DNA from: Streptomyces fagopyri
GTDB taxonomy: Bacteria > Actinomycetota > Actinomycetes > Streptomycetales > Streptomycetaceae
DNA length: 64,000 bases
Direction: 5' to 3'
Assembly: GCF_009498275.1 (NCBI RefSeq)
Contig: NZ_CP045643.1
Coordinates: forward strand, 3,348,001 to 3,412,000
Below the pieces are notes generated by a model. The model worked only from the letters and a program-made list of their open reading frames with translations, was not told where the DNA came from and searched no databases. Shown in pieces: positions 25,506 to 33,774 of this stretch. The position numbers and the translations under genes were made by a program. How positions within the stretch are numbered: the stretch's first letter is position 1; every line of letters starts with the position of its first letter.

Positions 25506-26450
25506 ATGACGACGGTGACGGAAGACGGATTCGACCGGCTCGACGGGCTGCGCGACGCGCTCGGCCTGCTCAAGGACCGGGAACAGGTGGCCGAACGGCT
25601 CCTCGCCTCTTCCGCCAGGCACTCCTTCGACCCGGACGAGGAGCTGGACTGGGACGCGCCCTTCGAGGAGGGCAAGTGGTTCTGGCCGCCCGAGCTGGTG
25701 TCGCTGTACGACACCCCGCTGTGGAAGCGGATGGGCGAGGACCAGCGGATCCTGCTCTCGCAGCACGAGGCGGCGGCGCTCGCCTCCCTCGGGATCTGGT
25801 TCGAGATCATCCTGATGCAGCTGCTGGTGCGTCACATCTACGACAAGGCGGCCACGAGCGCGCACGTGCGGTACGCGCTCACCGAGATCGAGGACGAGTG
25901 CCGGCACTCGAAGATGTTCGCCCGGCTGATCTCGCGCGGCGGCACCCCGCACTATCCGGTCAGCCGCGCCCATCTGAATCTCGGTCGGCTCTTCAAGACC
26001 GTCTCGACCACCCCCGGTTCCTTCACCGCCACTCTGCTCGGCGAGGAGATCCTGGACTGGATGCAGCGGCTGACCTTCCCGGACGAGCGGGTGCAGACCC
26101 TGGTGCGCGGTGTCACCCGCATCCATGTGATCGAGGAGGCCCGGCACGTGCGGTACGCGCGGGAGGAGCTGCGGCGCCAGATGGTGACCGCGCCACGCTG
26201 GTCCCAGGAGTTCACCCGCGTCACCTCCGGCGAGTTCGCCCGGATCTTCTCCGTCGCGTTCGTCAATCCGGAGGTCTACACGAACGTCGGCCTCGACCGG
26301 CGGGAGGCCGTGGCGCAGGTGCGGGCGAGCGGGCACCGGCGCGAGGTGATGCAGACCGGGGCGAGGCACCTGACCGACTTCCTGGACGACATCGGCGTAC
26401 TGCGGGGGGTCGGGCGGCGGCTGTGGAAGGCGTCCGGACTGCTGGCCTGA
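25506..26450 (+). CDS. AurF-like diiron oxygenase (p-aminobenzoate N-oxygenase family)
   Basis: 314 residues, helical bundle. Iron ligands are visible in QHEAAALASLGIWFEIILMQ, ALTEIEDECRHSKMFAR, TLLGEEILDWMQ and VIEEARHVRYARE, the pattern of AurF/CmlI-type N-oxygenases. These enzymes oxidise an aromatic amine to the nitro compound using a dinuclear iron site. The ATG at 25506 has GAGGTGGGA 6 bases upstream. It is divergent from a second diiron gene and 152 bases upstream of a TetR regulator. No biosynthetic cluster surrounds it, so it may be a detoxifying or housekeeping enzyme. Confidence 0.82.
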   Translation: MTTVTEDGFDRLDGLRDALGLLKDREQVAERLLASSARHSFDPDEELDWDAPFEEGKWFWPPELVSLYDTPLWKRMGEDQRILLSQHEAAALASLGIWFEIILMQLLVRHIYDKAATSAHVRYALTEIEDECRHSKMFARLISRGGTPHYPVSRAHLNLGRLFKTVSTTPGSFTATLLGEEILDWMQRLTFPDERVQTLVRGVTRIHVIEEARHVRYAREELRRQMVTAPRWSQEFTRVTSGEFARIFSVAFVNPEVYTNVGLDRREAVAQVRASGHRREVMQTGARHLTDFLDDIGVLRGVGRRLWKASGLLA

Positions 26451-26602
26451 CGGGCCGCCACGCCGGTCCCCTCGCGGGACCCGGGCCGGAGCCACCGGCC
26501 GCGGCCCCGCCTCGCGCAACGGACCGGAACCACGGGTCGCGGCCCCGCGGGGCGGGCGCGCGCGGGGCCGGCGGGCGCGAACCCTCGGGTTACGCTGCCG
26601 AC

Positions 26603-27328
26603 ATGACCTCCGCGGCTCCCACCCCCGCATACCGCCGGCTGAGCGTCGAGGAGCGGCGTTCGCAGCTCCTCGAGGCCGCACTGTCCCTCTTCGCCCACCG
26701 GGCGCCCGAGGAGGTCTCGCTGGACGACGTGGCGGAGGCCGCCGGGGTGTCGCGGCCCCTCGTGTACCGGTACTTCCCCGGCGGCAAGCAGCAGCTGTAC
26801 GAGGCCGCGCTGCGCTCCGCGGCGGAGGAACTGGAGCACTGCTTCGCGGAGCCGCCGCAGGGCTCGCTGAGCGAACGGCTGTCACGGGCCCTGGACCGCT
26901 ATCTCGCCTTCGTGGACCAGCACGACACGGGCTTCAGCGCGCTGCTGCAGGGCGGCAGCGTCGTGGAGACGTCCAGGACGACCGCCATAGTGGACGGAGT
27001 GCGGCGGGCCGCCGCCGAACACATCGTCGACCATCTCGCCGTGCGCGATCCGGGCCCGCGGCTGCGGATGACCGTACGGATGTGGATCACCGCGGTCGAG
27101 GGCGCGTCGCTCAGCTGGCTCGACGGCGGCAAGGAACCGCCGCTGGACGAGCTGCGGGACTGGCTGGTGGAGCAGTTCGTGGCGATGCTGGTGGCGAGCG
27201 CCGGGCGCGATCCGCAGACCGCCGACGTCGTGCGCGCGGCGCTCGCCCTGGAGGCGCCGGACGGCGCGGTGGGAGCGCTGGCCCGGCGGGTCGTCCCGCT
27301 GCTCGGTGACGCGGCGCGACTGCTTTGA
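26603..27328 (+). CDS. TetR-family transcriptional regulator
   Basis: 241 residues. The N-terminal helix-turn-helix (about 15-62) reads RRSQLLEAALSLFAHRA then SLDDVAEAAGVSRPLVYRYF, a clear TetR signature. The C-terminal ligand domain is helical, with EHIVDHLAVRDPGPRLRM and WLDGGKEPPLDELRDWL. It probably represses itself and perhaps the diiron genes just upstream, whose divergent promoter has an inverted repeat. The ATG is only 6 bases after a TACGCT element (26591-26596) and has no ribosome-binding site, so its mRNA may be leaderless. The inducer is unknown. Confidence 0.92.
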   Translation: MTSAAPTPAYRRLSVEERRSQLLEAALSLFAHRAPEEVSLDDVAEAAGVSRPLVYRYFPGGKQQLYEAALRSAAEELEHCFAEPPQGSLSERLSRALDRYLAFVDQHDTGFSALLQGGSVVETSRTTAIVDGVRRAAAEHIVDHLAVRDPGPRLRMTVRMWITAVEGASLSWLDGGKEPPLDELRDWLVEQFVAMLVASAGRDPQTADVVRAALALEAPDGAVGALARRVVPLLGDAARLL

Positions 27329-27353
27329 GCGGCTCGTTTGTGACACTGGTGCG

Positions 27354-27659
27354 GTGAAGAGCCAAGACACCCCCTTCGAGGGAGGCCCGCTGGACGGGCG
27401 TGTGCTGCCCGTCCTGCTCGGTCTGACCGGACACCCGCCGAAGGTGTACCGCGTACCGGTGCCGGACGCGGCCGGCGGCCCGCCGACCGTCCTCGTCTAC
27501 CGCCGCGTCCAGTCGGCCCGGAGCAAGCGCCTGGGACTGCACCAGGGATGGAAGTACACGTACGACCCCGAGGGCCGCGCGGGCGGCGGACCGAAGTGGC
27601 CCTGGTCCGGGCCGCGCGCCGAGGGCGGCGCCACGCCGGAGTCCCACGCCGACGAGTGA
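27354..27659 (+). CDS. Small conserved-looking protein of unknown function
   Basis: 101 residues, not recognised. It begins KSQDTPFEGGPLDGRVLPV, has PPKVYRVPVPDA and VLVYRR beta-strand-like stretches, and ends with a hydrophilic Gly/Trp/Pro segment (GGGPKWPWSGPRAEGG). There is no signal peptide, membrane segment or cysteine, so it should be cytoplasmic. GTG 27354 was chosen because the frame upstream overlaps the TetR gene. The ribosome-binding site is weak (CTGGTG). Codon usage is typical of Streptomyces genes (nearly all G/C third bases), which supports real coding. Confidence 0.6.
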   Translation: MKSQDTPFEGGPLDGRVLPVLLGLTGHPPKVYRVPVPDAAGGPPTVLVYRRVQSARSKRLGLHQGWKYTYDPEGRAGGGPKWPWSGPRAEGGATPESHADE

Positions 27660-27761
27660 CCTTCTTGGGCCGAACCGGTCACCGGGCGCGCATCCGGGGC
27701 GTGACCGTCCGATCCTTCCGGTGCGGGGTGGAGAGACCACCGCGGCGGCGGAGGTGATGAA

Positions 27762-28982
27762 GTGTCAGGACGCGTCCTGCGCCTGGTCTGCACGGCGGCG
27801 CTGGCGACCGGGGCGCTGCTCGCGCCCGTACCCGCCGCGGCCGCCCTGGCCTCCGGACCCGCCGCGCCCGCGGCAGCCGCCCCGGCGCCCGGCCCCGCGG
27901 CCTCCGCGGGGGCGGGCGCGGACACCCGGCCCTCCGCCTCCGTGGGGGCAGGCGCGGGCGGTCCCGAAGCGCGGTCCGCGGCGCGGCTGCTGACGAACCT
28001 CCAGAAGCGGTACCGGGACGCCGAGCGCGCCACCGAGACGTACAACGCGACCGCGGAGAAGCTCAGGAGACAGCGGGCCGAGGTCGCGCGGCTCGACGGG
28101 AGACTCGTCAGGGCCCGCCTCTCCCTGCACGACAGCCGCGGCGCGGCGGGACGGCTGGCCCGGCAGCAGTACCAGAGCAGCAGCGGGGTCTCCTCGTACG
28201 TACGGCTGCTGCTCACCCGTGATCCGCAGCGCGCGCTGGACGAGGAGCAGGTGATCAGGCAGTTGTCCCGGGAGCGCGCCAAGACCGTGGACCGGCTGGC
28301 CGGGAGCGAGCGGCACACCGACGGGCTGGCCCGGCGGGCGCGCAAGGCCCTGGACGGTCAGCTCACCCTCGCCGCACGGCAGAAGAAGGCACGCGACGAG
28401 GTCCGCGAGCGGCTGAAGGACGTCGAGAGGCTGCTCGCCTCGCTCACCGCGCGGCAGCTCGCCGAACTCGACACGCTGGAGAAGCGGGGGACGGAGACGG
28501 CCCAGCGGAAACTGGTGACGTCCGGGGCGCTGAGCACCGTACGGACCCCCTCGCAGGAGGGCCGCGCGGCGGTGGAGTACGCCGTGCGGCAGCTCGGGAA
28601 GCCGTACCGATGGGGTGCCGAGGGGCCCGCGGCGTACGACTGTTCGGGGCTCACCTCGCAGGCCTGGGACCATGCCGGGCAGCCCATTCCGCGCACCAGC
28701 CAGGAACAGTGGGCGCGGCTGCGCCGGATCCCGCTGACCGAACTGCGCCCCGGCGACCTGGTCGTCTATTTCCCCGAGGCCACACACGTCGCCCTGTACA
28801 TGGGGGACGGAATGGTGGTGCAGGCGCCACGGCCCGGGGCGAAGATCAAGATCTCGCCGATCGCCGCCAACCCGGTCCTGGGCGCCGTACGGCCCGACCC
28901 CGCCGGAAAGCCCGTCCCGCGGTACGCGCCGCCGGCGCTGCCCGCGGGGACGACCGACGGGCCGGACGGGAACGCCCGGTAG
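27762..28982 (+). CDS. Secreted NlpC/P60 peptidoglycan hydrolase with coiled coil
   Basis: 406 residues. Signal peptide 1-29 (ending AAA-ALA) is followed by an Ala/Pro/Gly-rich spacer, a long coiled coil (about 65-255, e.g. LLTNLQKRYRDAERATETYN) and a C-terminal NlpC/P60 domain. The catalytic Cys is in YDCSGLTSQA (about 292) and His in THVALYMGDGM (about 340). It cleaves D-gamma-glutamyl-diaminopimelate links in the wall; the coiled coil probably inhibits or positions it, as in RipA-like enzymes. GTG start with a perfect GGAGGTGAT 4 bases upstream. No c-di-AMP riboswitch fits in the 100 bases ahead of it. Confidence 0.93.
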   Translation: MSGRVLRLVCTAALATGALLAPVPAAAALASGPAAPAAAAPAPGPAASAGAGADTRPSASVGAGAGGPEARSAARLLTNLQKRYRDAERATETYNATAEKLRRQRAEVARLDGRLVRARLSLHDSRGAAGRLARQQYQSSSGVSSYVRLLLTRDPQRALDEEQVIRQLSRERAKTVDRLAGSERHTDGLARRARKALDGQLTLAARQKKARDEVRERLKDVERLLASLTARQLAELDTLEKRGTETAQRKLVTSGALSTVRTPSQEGRAAVEYAVRQLGKPYRWGAEGPAAYDCSGLTSQAWDHAGQPIPRTSQEQWARLRRIPLTELRPGDLVVYFPEATHVALYMGDGMVVQAPRPGAKIKISPIAANPVLGAVRPDPAGKPVPRYAPPALPAGTTDGPDGNAR

Positions 28983-29055
28983 GGGCCGCCGTCCCGCCCC
29001 CCGGGCGCACCGCGTCCCGCCCGGCGTCCGCCCGGCAGGGCGCGGTGTCCGGCTC

Positions 29056-30684
29056 TCACCTGCGATAGCCGAGGATGGTCATCATGCCGGACTCGGAGTG
29101 GTACTGGTTGTGGCAGTGGAGCATCCACAGTCCAGGGTTGTCGGCGTAGAAGTCGACGACGAGCTTGCGGTGCGGCAGGACCACGGCGGTGTCCTTGCGG
29201 GCTCCGACCGCGCCCAGGCCGGTGAGTGCGAACGTGTGGCCGTGCAGATGCAGGGGGTGCCACATGTTGGTGGCGTTGATGAGGCTCAGGCGGACCCGTT
29301 CGCCCTCGCGGATCGGATGGCGGCGCTGCAGCGAGTAGGGCTCGTGGTCGAAGGCCCAGTCGAACCTCCGCATGCCGCCGGTCAGCTTCACGCGCAGCTG
29401 ACGGTCCGGGTAGGAGTCGTTGAGCTCCACGGACTCGTGCGGCCGCATCCGGCGGGCCGGCACCACCTTGCCGTCGAGCTCGCGCGGACGCACGGAGGGC
29501 CCGGGCATGGCCCCGCTGGAGGTCCGCAGGACCGCGAGGGCCCGGGCGTTCTTGCCCTCGGCGAGCGCGACCAGCGGGAACACCCCGTCCCCGGCGGTGA
29601 TCAGCACGTCGTAGCGCTCGGCCATGCCGATCAGCAGCGCGTCCGTTTCCTTGGGCTGGACCGGGTAGCCGTCCGTGTGGGTCACCGTCATCCGGTGGCC
29701 GCCCAGCGCCACCCGGAAGGCCGTGTCGCCGCCGGCGTTGATGATCCGCAGCCGGATGCGGTCCCCGGGGCGGGCCCGGAAGACCGAGGGGGCCTGCGGG
29801 ATCCGGCCGTTGACCAGGTAGTACGGGTAGTCGACACTGCCGCCCTCGCTGCGCAGGATGCGACTGCGGGGGCCGTGCAGCATGCGCGAGGGACCCGTGG
29901 AGCGACCGTGACCCGAGGACTGCGGGCCGGCCGCCGCGTCGTGGCCGGACCCGCTGTGCGCGCCGCCCTCCCCCATGTCCATCGGTGCGCTCCTGCCACC
30001 GCGCAGCTGGGAGAGGACTCCGTCGGGGGTGGAGCCGCCCACGCCGTCCACCCAGTCGTCCAGGACGACGACCCACTCCTTGTCGTAGGACAGGGGCTCC
30101 CTGGGGTCCTCGACGATCAGGGGGGCGTACAGCCCGCGGTCGAGCTGCATGCCGGTGTGCGAGTGCAGCCAGTAGGTGCCCGAGTGCGCCACGGCGAAGC
30201 GGTAGGTGAAGTCCGCGCCGGGCCTGATGGAGTTCTGGGTCAGTCCCCCCACGCCGTCCATGTCGCAGCGCATCCGGATCCCGTGCGAGTGGAGCGTCGT
30301 GTCCGTCGGCAGGTGGTTGGCGAGCGTGAGGGAGAGGATGTCCCCCTTGGTGACCCGGACCTCCTTGCCGGGCAGCGCGTCGCCGTACGCCCATGACCTG
30401 ACGGTACGTCCGCCCAGGTCGAGGGTGGTCTCGGCAGCGGTGAGGCGGAACTCCCGGACGGGTCCCGAGCCCCGTCTGCGCTCACTGGCGAGGACCTCGG
30501 GATCGGAGGGGTTCACATAGCCGTCGGGTCCGTTGGGGACGAAGCCGGCGCCCCCGTTGCCGGCTGCCCCGGCCCCCGGGCGCGGGCCGGACCCCGAGTC
30601 GGAGCCGGAGCAGCCTGCCAGGACTCCGGAGCCGACGGCCACGATCGAAGCACCCAGCACGGTGCGCCGCTTGTATGTGTGCAT
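29056..30684 (-). CDS. Multicopper oxidase (Tat lipoprotein)
   Basis: 542 residues. The N-terminus has twin arginines (YKRRTVLGAS) and a lipobox LAGC, so it should be exported folded by Tat and lipid-anchored. Copper ligands are in LHSHGI, WLHSHTG, HPLHLHGHTF and MLHCHNQYHSESGMM, giving a full type 1/2/3 set with Met near the type 1 site. Between the first two cupredoxin domains lies a Met/His-rich insert (MDMGEGGAHSGSGHD and on) as in copper-resistance oxidases such as CopA. It likely oxidises cuprous ions or phenolic substrates. ATG 30684; no clear ribosome-binding site. Confidence 0.9.
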   Translation of the reverse strand: MHTYKRRTVLGASIVAVGSGVLAGCSGSDSGSGPRPGAGAAGNGGAGFVPNGPDGYVNPSDPEVLASERRRGSGPVREFRLTAAETTLDLGGRTVRSWAYGDALPGKEVRVTKGDILSLTLANHLPTDTTLHSHGIRMRCDMDGVGGLTQNSIRPGADFTYRFAVAHSGTYWLHSHTGMQLDRGLYAPLIVEDPREPLSYDKEWVVVLDDWVDGVGGSTPDGVLSQLRGGRSAPMDMGEGGAHSGSGHDAAAGPQSSGHGRSTGPSRMLHGPRSRILRSEGGSVDYPYYLVNGRIPQAPSVFRARPGDRIRLRIINAGGDTAFRVALGGHRMTVTHTDGYPVQPKETDALLIGMAERYDVLITAGDGVFPLVALAEGKNARALAVLRTSSGAMPGPSVRPRELDGKVVPARRMRPHESVELNDSYPDRQLRVKLTGGMRRFDWAFDHEPYSLQRRHPIREGERVRLSLINATNMWHPLHLHGHTFALTGLGAVGARKDTAVVLPHRKLVVDFYADNPGLWMLHCHNQYHSESGMMTILGYRR

Positions 30685-30854
30685 GGATGAATAACACACG
30701 TTTTGTCCGCATGTGTGCGAGAACTGAAGCGGCGTGTCCTGGCACCAGGGTGGTGAAGAATCGTTACTTCCCCTGCCTCGCGGGCGCCGGCGCTCCTCGG
30801 AGGAGCGCCGGGAACCGCACGGCCGGACACGCTCGGCCCACATCCGGCAGGGAT

Positions 30855-30953
30855 CAGGCTCCCCCTTCGGGGCGAGGTTCAGACCCCCACTTCGAGGCGG
30901 GGTTCAGGCCCCCGCGACCGGGCGGGTTCAGGCCCCCGCGACCGAGGCGAGGT
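30855..30953 (+). repeat. 25-bp tandem repeat spanning the end of the monooxygenase gene
   Basis: Four imperfect units of 24-25 bases start with CAGRCYCCC at 30855, 30880, 30905 and 30929. The last unit contains the final codons and stop (TGA, minus strand 30930-30928) of the flavin monooxygenase gene, and the third is almost the same sequence downstream of the stop. The two outer copies have diverged. Confidence 0.8.
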
Positions 30954-32181
30954 ACGCCTCCGTCTTCTCCGGCTCATAGAAGAAGTTCTCGAAGTCCGCG
31001 GGGTCGTCGAACCCGTTGGCGAAGCGGCGAGCCACCGGCTCGAGTTGGGTGCCGGCGCCGATCAGCTGGAGAACATGCTCCGGCGGGACGCCCAGCATGG
31101 CGTTCGTCCACTTCGTCACGTGCTGGGCGGTGTCCCAGTAGCGGTCGAAGGTGGAACGCATCCAGGCCTCGTCGAACTCCTTGTCGCCGTGCTCCAGGAT
31201 CGAGCCGAGGTACGCCGCCGCGCACTTCGAGGCGGAGTTGGAGCCCTGGCCGGTGATCGGGTCGTTCGCCACGACCACGTCGGCGACGCCCAGGACCAGG
31301 CCGCCGCCGGGGAGACGGCCGACCGGGTTGCGGACGGTGGGCGCGTAACGGCCGGACAGCGTCGCGTTGGCGTCGGTCAGTTCGACCTTGGTGGCGCGCG
31401 CGTACTCCCACGGCACGAACCGCTCCATCAGCTCCAGCGTCAGGGAGAGGTGCTCCGCCGGGTCCTTGATCCCGTTGAAGACGTCGGCGGGGCCGCCGGG
31501 CACGCCCTCCCAGAAGAGGATGTCGGCGCGGCCGGAGGTGGTGAGCGTCGGCATGACGAACAGCTCGCCGACACCCGGGACCAGGTTGCAGCGGACGGCG
31601 TCGTAGTCCGGGTGCTCCGGACGCGGACCCAGACCGTGCACATAGGCGACGGCGAGTGCCCGCTGCGGCTGCGTGTACGGGGAACGGGAGGCGTCCCGGC
31701 CGAACATGGACACCAGTTCGCCCTTGCCCGCGGAGACCAGCACGAGGTCGTACGTACGGGAGAAGTAGTCCAGGTCGGAGACGGCCGCTCCGTGTATGAC
31801 CAGCTGGCCGCCTCGCTGGGCGAACGTCTCCATCCAGCCGGCCATCTTCACCCGCTGGTCGACCGACTGGGCGTAGCCGTCGAGCCTGCCGACCCAGTCG
31901 ATCGCGCGCTGCGAGGGGCCCGGGTCGAAGGAGCCGGGGGCGGCCACCGACACGCCGAGTCCCTCGATCCTCGGGGCCTGGGACTCCCAGAAGTTCAGCT
32001 GGAGATCGCGCTCGTGCTGGAGTGCCGTGTGGAACATGCACTGCGTCGACATGACCCGGCCGGTGCGGATCTCGTCCGCCGTCCGGTTCGACATCAGGGT
32101 GACCTCGTACCCGTTCGACTGGAGGCCGAGGGCGAGCTGGAGTCCGGACTGACCGGCTCCGACGACGAGTATCTTCCGCAT
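30928..32181 (-). CDS. Styrene monooxygenase-like FAD-dependent oxygenase
   Basis: 417 residues. N-terminal FAD-binding motif GxGxxG is VVGAGQSGLQLALGL. A mid-domain reads VSAGKGELVSMFGRDA, and near 275-300 is GLVLGVADVVVANDPITGQGSN, the second FAD motif of the styrene/indole monooxygenase (StyA) group. It needs a separate flavin reductase, and none is coded here. It directly follows cvnD with a 24-base gap and is the fifth gene of the conservon, the place usually held by a P450 (cvnE). The ATG at 32181 follows GGACGCCC, a moderate site. Substrate unknown. Confidence 0.85.
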   Translation of the reverse strand: MRKILVVGAGQSGLQLALGLQSNGYEVTLMSNRTADEIRTGRVMSTQCMFHTALQHERDLQLNFWESQAPRIEGLGVSVAAPGSFDPGPSQRAIDWVGRLDGYAQSVDQRVKMAGWMETFAQRGGQLVIHGAAVSDLDYFSRTYDLVLVSAGKGELVSMFGRDASRSPYTQPQRALAVAYVHGLGPRPEHPDYDAVRCNLVPGVGELFVMPTLTTSGRADILFWEGVPGGPADVFNGIKDPAEHLSLTLELMERFVPWEYARATKVELTDANATLSGRYAPTVRNPVGRLPGGGLVLGVADVVVANDPITGQGSNSASKCAAAYLGSILEHGDKEFDEAWMRSTFDRYWDTAQHVTKWTNAMLGVPPEHVLQLIGAGTQLEPVARRFANGFDDPADFENFFYEPEKTEAYLASVAGA

Positions 32182-32205
32182 GGGCGTCCTTACTCTGCGT
32201 ACGTC

Positions 32206-32886
32206 TTATTCGGGGCTCACGTCGAGCGCGTGCCCCACCAGCGCGAGAAGCGTCTCGACGACCGAGATCCGCCGCCTGGCATCCATGATCATGACAGGTA
32301 TGTGCGACGGCACCGTGAGGGCCTCACGCACGTCGGCGGCGTCGAACGGATCGCTGCCGTCGAAGTGGTTGACCGCGACGACGTACGGAAGTCCGCAGCT
32401 CTCGAAGTAGTCGAGCGCCGGGAAGCAGTCCTTGAGGCGTCGGGTGTCGGCGAGGACCACCGCGCCGATCGCGCCGCGCACCAGGTCGTCCCACATGAAC
32501 CAGAAGCGCTGCTGCCCCGGCGTGCCGAAGAGGTAGAGCACCAGGTCGTCGTCGAGCGTGATGCGGCCGAAGTCCATGGCCACGGTGGTGGTCAGTTTCT
32601 CCGGCGTCGCGCTGAGGTCGTCGGTGGCCTCGCTGGCCTGCGTCATCAGCGCCTCCGTCTGGAGGGGCGTGATCTCGGAGACCGCCGTGACCAGCGTGGT
32701 CTTGCCCACGCCGAAACCGCCCGCGACCACGATCTTGGTGGCGATCGGGGCCCGGCTGCGGTCCGTCTGCCAGGCGTGCAGGTTCTCGTCGGACTCCGCC
32801 TCGGACTGCGGCACCGGGACCGGCGGTATCGGTGCCGGGGCGGGGAGGGCGCTTCTCGGCGCGCCCTCAGAGACGACGGAGTCCAT
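32206..32886 (-). CDS. cvnD: Conservon GTP/ATP-binding protein CvnD
   Basis: 226 residues. A small Ras-like GTPase: P-loop GGFGVGKTTLVTAV, G3-like FGTPGQQRFWFMWDD, and NHFDG in the place of NKxD. The N-terminal 40 residues are Pro/Ala-rich. It is the fourth gene of the conservon and overlaps cvnC by 20 bases. In known conservons this protein pairs with the roadblock and DUF742 proteins in a membrane complex with the CvnA kinase-like protein, resembling a eukaryotic G-protein-coupled signal. The GTPase specificity residue Asp is conserved (HFDG) but Lys is replaced by His. Confidence 0.92.
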   Translation of the reverse strand: MDSVVSEGAPRSALPAPAPIPPVPVPQSEAESDENLHAWQTDRSRAPIATKIVVAGGFGVGKTTLVTAVSEITPLQTEALMTQASEATDDLSATPEKLTTTVAMDFGRITLDDDLVLYLFGTPGQQRFWFMWDDLVRGAIGAVVLADTRRLKDCFPALDYFESCGLPYVVAVNHFDGSDPFDAADVREALTVPSHIPVMIMDARRRISVVETLLALVGHALDVSPE

Positions 32887-33274
32887 TCAGCACCCTTTCC
32901 AGCAGAGCGCGGTCCGGCTGTCCCGGGCCGTGACCTGTTCCGTACACACGGATCTTTCCCTGGTCCGCCAGGTCGCTCAGGAGCACGCGGACCACGCCCA
33001 GCGGCATCCTGAGGAGGGCGGCGATCTCGGCCACCGTGCGCATCCGGCGGCAGAGTTCGACGATGGCCCGCATCTCGGGCATCACCCGGGTCTCGAGCGA
33101 CCCGTTGGTCAGTTCCCGGCGCTCCTCGGGGGCTTCGAGCGCCGCCACGAAGGTCTCGACGAGCAGCACGTGCCCGAAGCGGGTACGGCCCCCGGTGAGC
33201 GAGTAGGGGCGGACCCGGGCGGGTTTGCGATCGCCGCCGCGTATGGGGAGCTTGGGCGCGGAGGAAGAACTCAC
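32867..33274 (-). CDS. cvnC: Conservon DUF742 protein CvnC
   Basis: 135 residues. Contains VRPYSLTGGRTR near residue 20-32 and a winged-helix-like segment CRRMRTVAEIAALLRMPLGV, ending in LSDLADQGKIRVYG, as in all DUF742 proteins. It overlaps cvnD at its end and cvnB at its start, so translation is coupled. It is a soluble adaptor within the conservon complex, probably binding the GTPase. No DNA-binding role is established. Confidence 0.92.
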   Translation of the reverse strand: MSSSSAPKLPIRGGDRKPARVRPYSLTGGRTRFGHVLLVETFVAALEAPEERRELTNGSLETRVMPEMRAIVELCRRMRTVAEIAALLRMPLGVVRVLLSDLADQGKIRVYGTGHGPGQPDRALLERVLNGLRRL

Positions 33275-33774
33275 TGGGCACTCCCCGTCGGCTTGGCTTC
33301 TAGTGACTGGCGCAGTTCACTGCGGAGTTCGGGGGTCAGCACATGGCCGGCGCGGCCGACGAAGAGCGCCATGTGGTACGCCACCACGCTCATGTCACAG
33401 TCCGGGGCGCCGTGCACACCGAGCAGCGAACCGTCGCTGATCGACATCACGAACAGGCTGCCGTCGTCCATCGCGACCATGGTCTGTTTGACGCCGCCCG
33501 CCTCCATCAGCTTCGCGGCGCCGATGGTCAGGCTGCCGATGCCGGAGACGATGGTGGCGAGGTCCGCGGCGGACCCCTTGGGGCCGGCGGGGCGCTGCTC
33601 CGTCCCGGTGCGGGCCTCCGCGTTCCTGCCGGGGTCGGAGGAGAGCAGCAGCAGACCGTCCGAGGAGACGACCGCGACCGACAGGAGTCCGGGCACCTCC
33701 TCGACGAGGTTGGTCAGCAGCCAGTGCAGATTACGGGCTTCGCTGCTCAGGCCGAAGGTACTGGGCGCGGTCAA
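33271..33774 (-). CDS. cvnB: Conservon roadblock/LC7 protein CvnB
   Basis: 167 residues. LNWLLTNLVEEVPGLLSVAV-type start (here LHWLLTNLVEEVPG), SSDGLLLLSSD, GVKQTMVAMDDGSLFVMSI and DMSVVAYHMALFVGRAG are the roadblock/LC7 signature. It overlaps cvnA and cvnC by 4 bases each (ATGA). The protein is probably a GTPase-regulating partner (MglB-like) for CvnD. An insert in the middle (ARTGTEQRPAGPKGSAAD) is longer than in many family members. Confidence 0.92.
   Translation of the reverse strand: MTAPSTFGLSSEARNLHWLLTNLVEEVPGLLSVAVVSSDGLLLLSSDPGRNAEARTGTEQRPAGPKGSAADLATIVSGIGSLTIGAAKLMEAGGVKQTMVAMDDGSLFVMSISDGSLLGVHGAPDCDMSVVAYHMALFVGRAGHVLTPELRSELRQSLEAKPTGSAQ

Noticed and set aside
24261..26885. 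Upstream extension of the ferritin-like gene to 26885
   Set aside because: The extension runs through the divergent AurF-like gene and has no protein character. The real start with its promoter is at 25367.
27660..27761. c-di-AMP riboswitch ahead of the NlpC/P60 gene
   Set aside because: Such riboswitches sit upstream of wall hydrolase genes in actinobacteria, but the gap is only about 100 bases and lacks the conserved riboswitch core.
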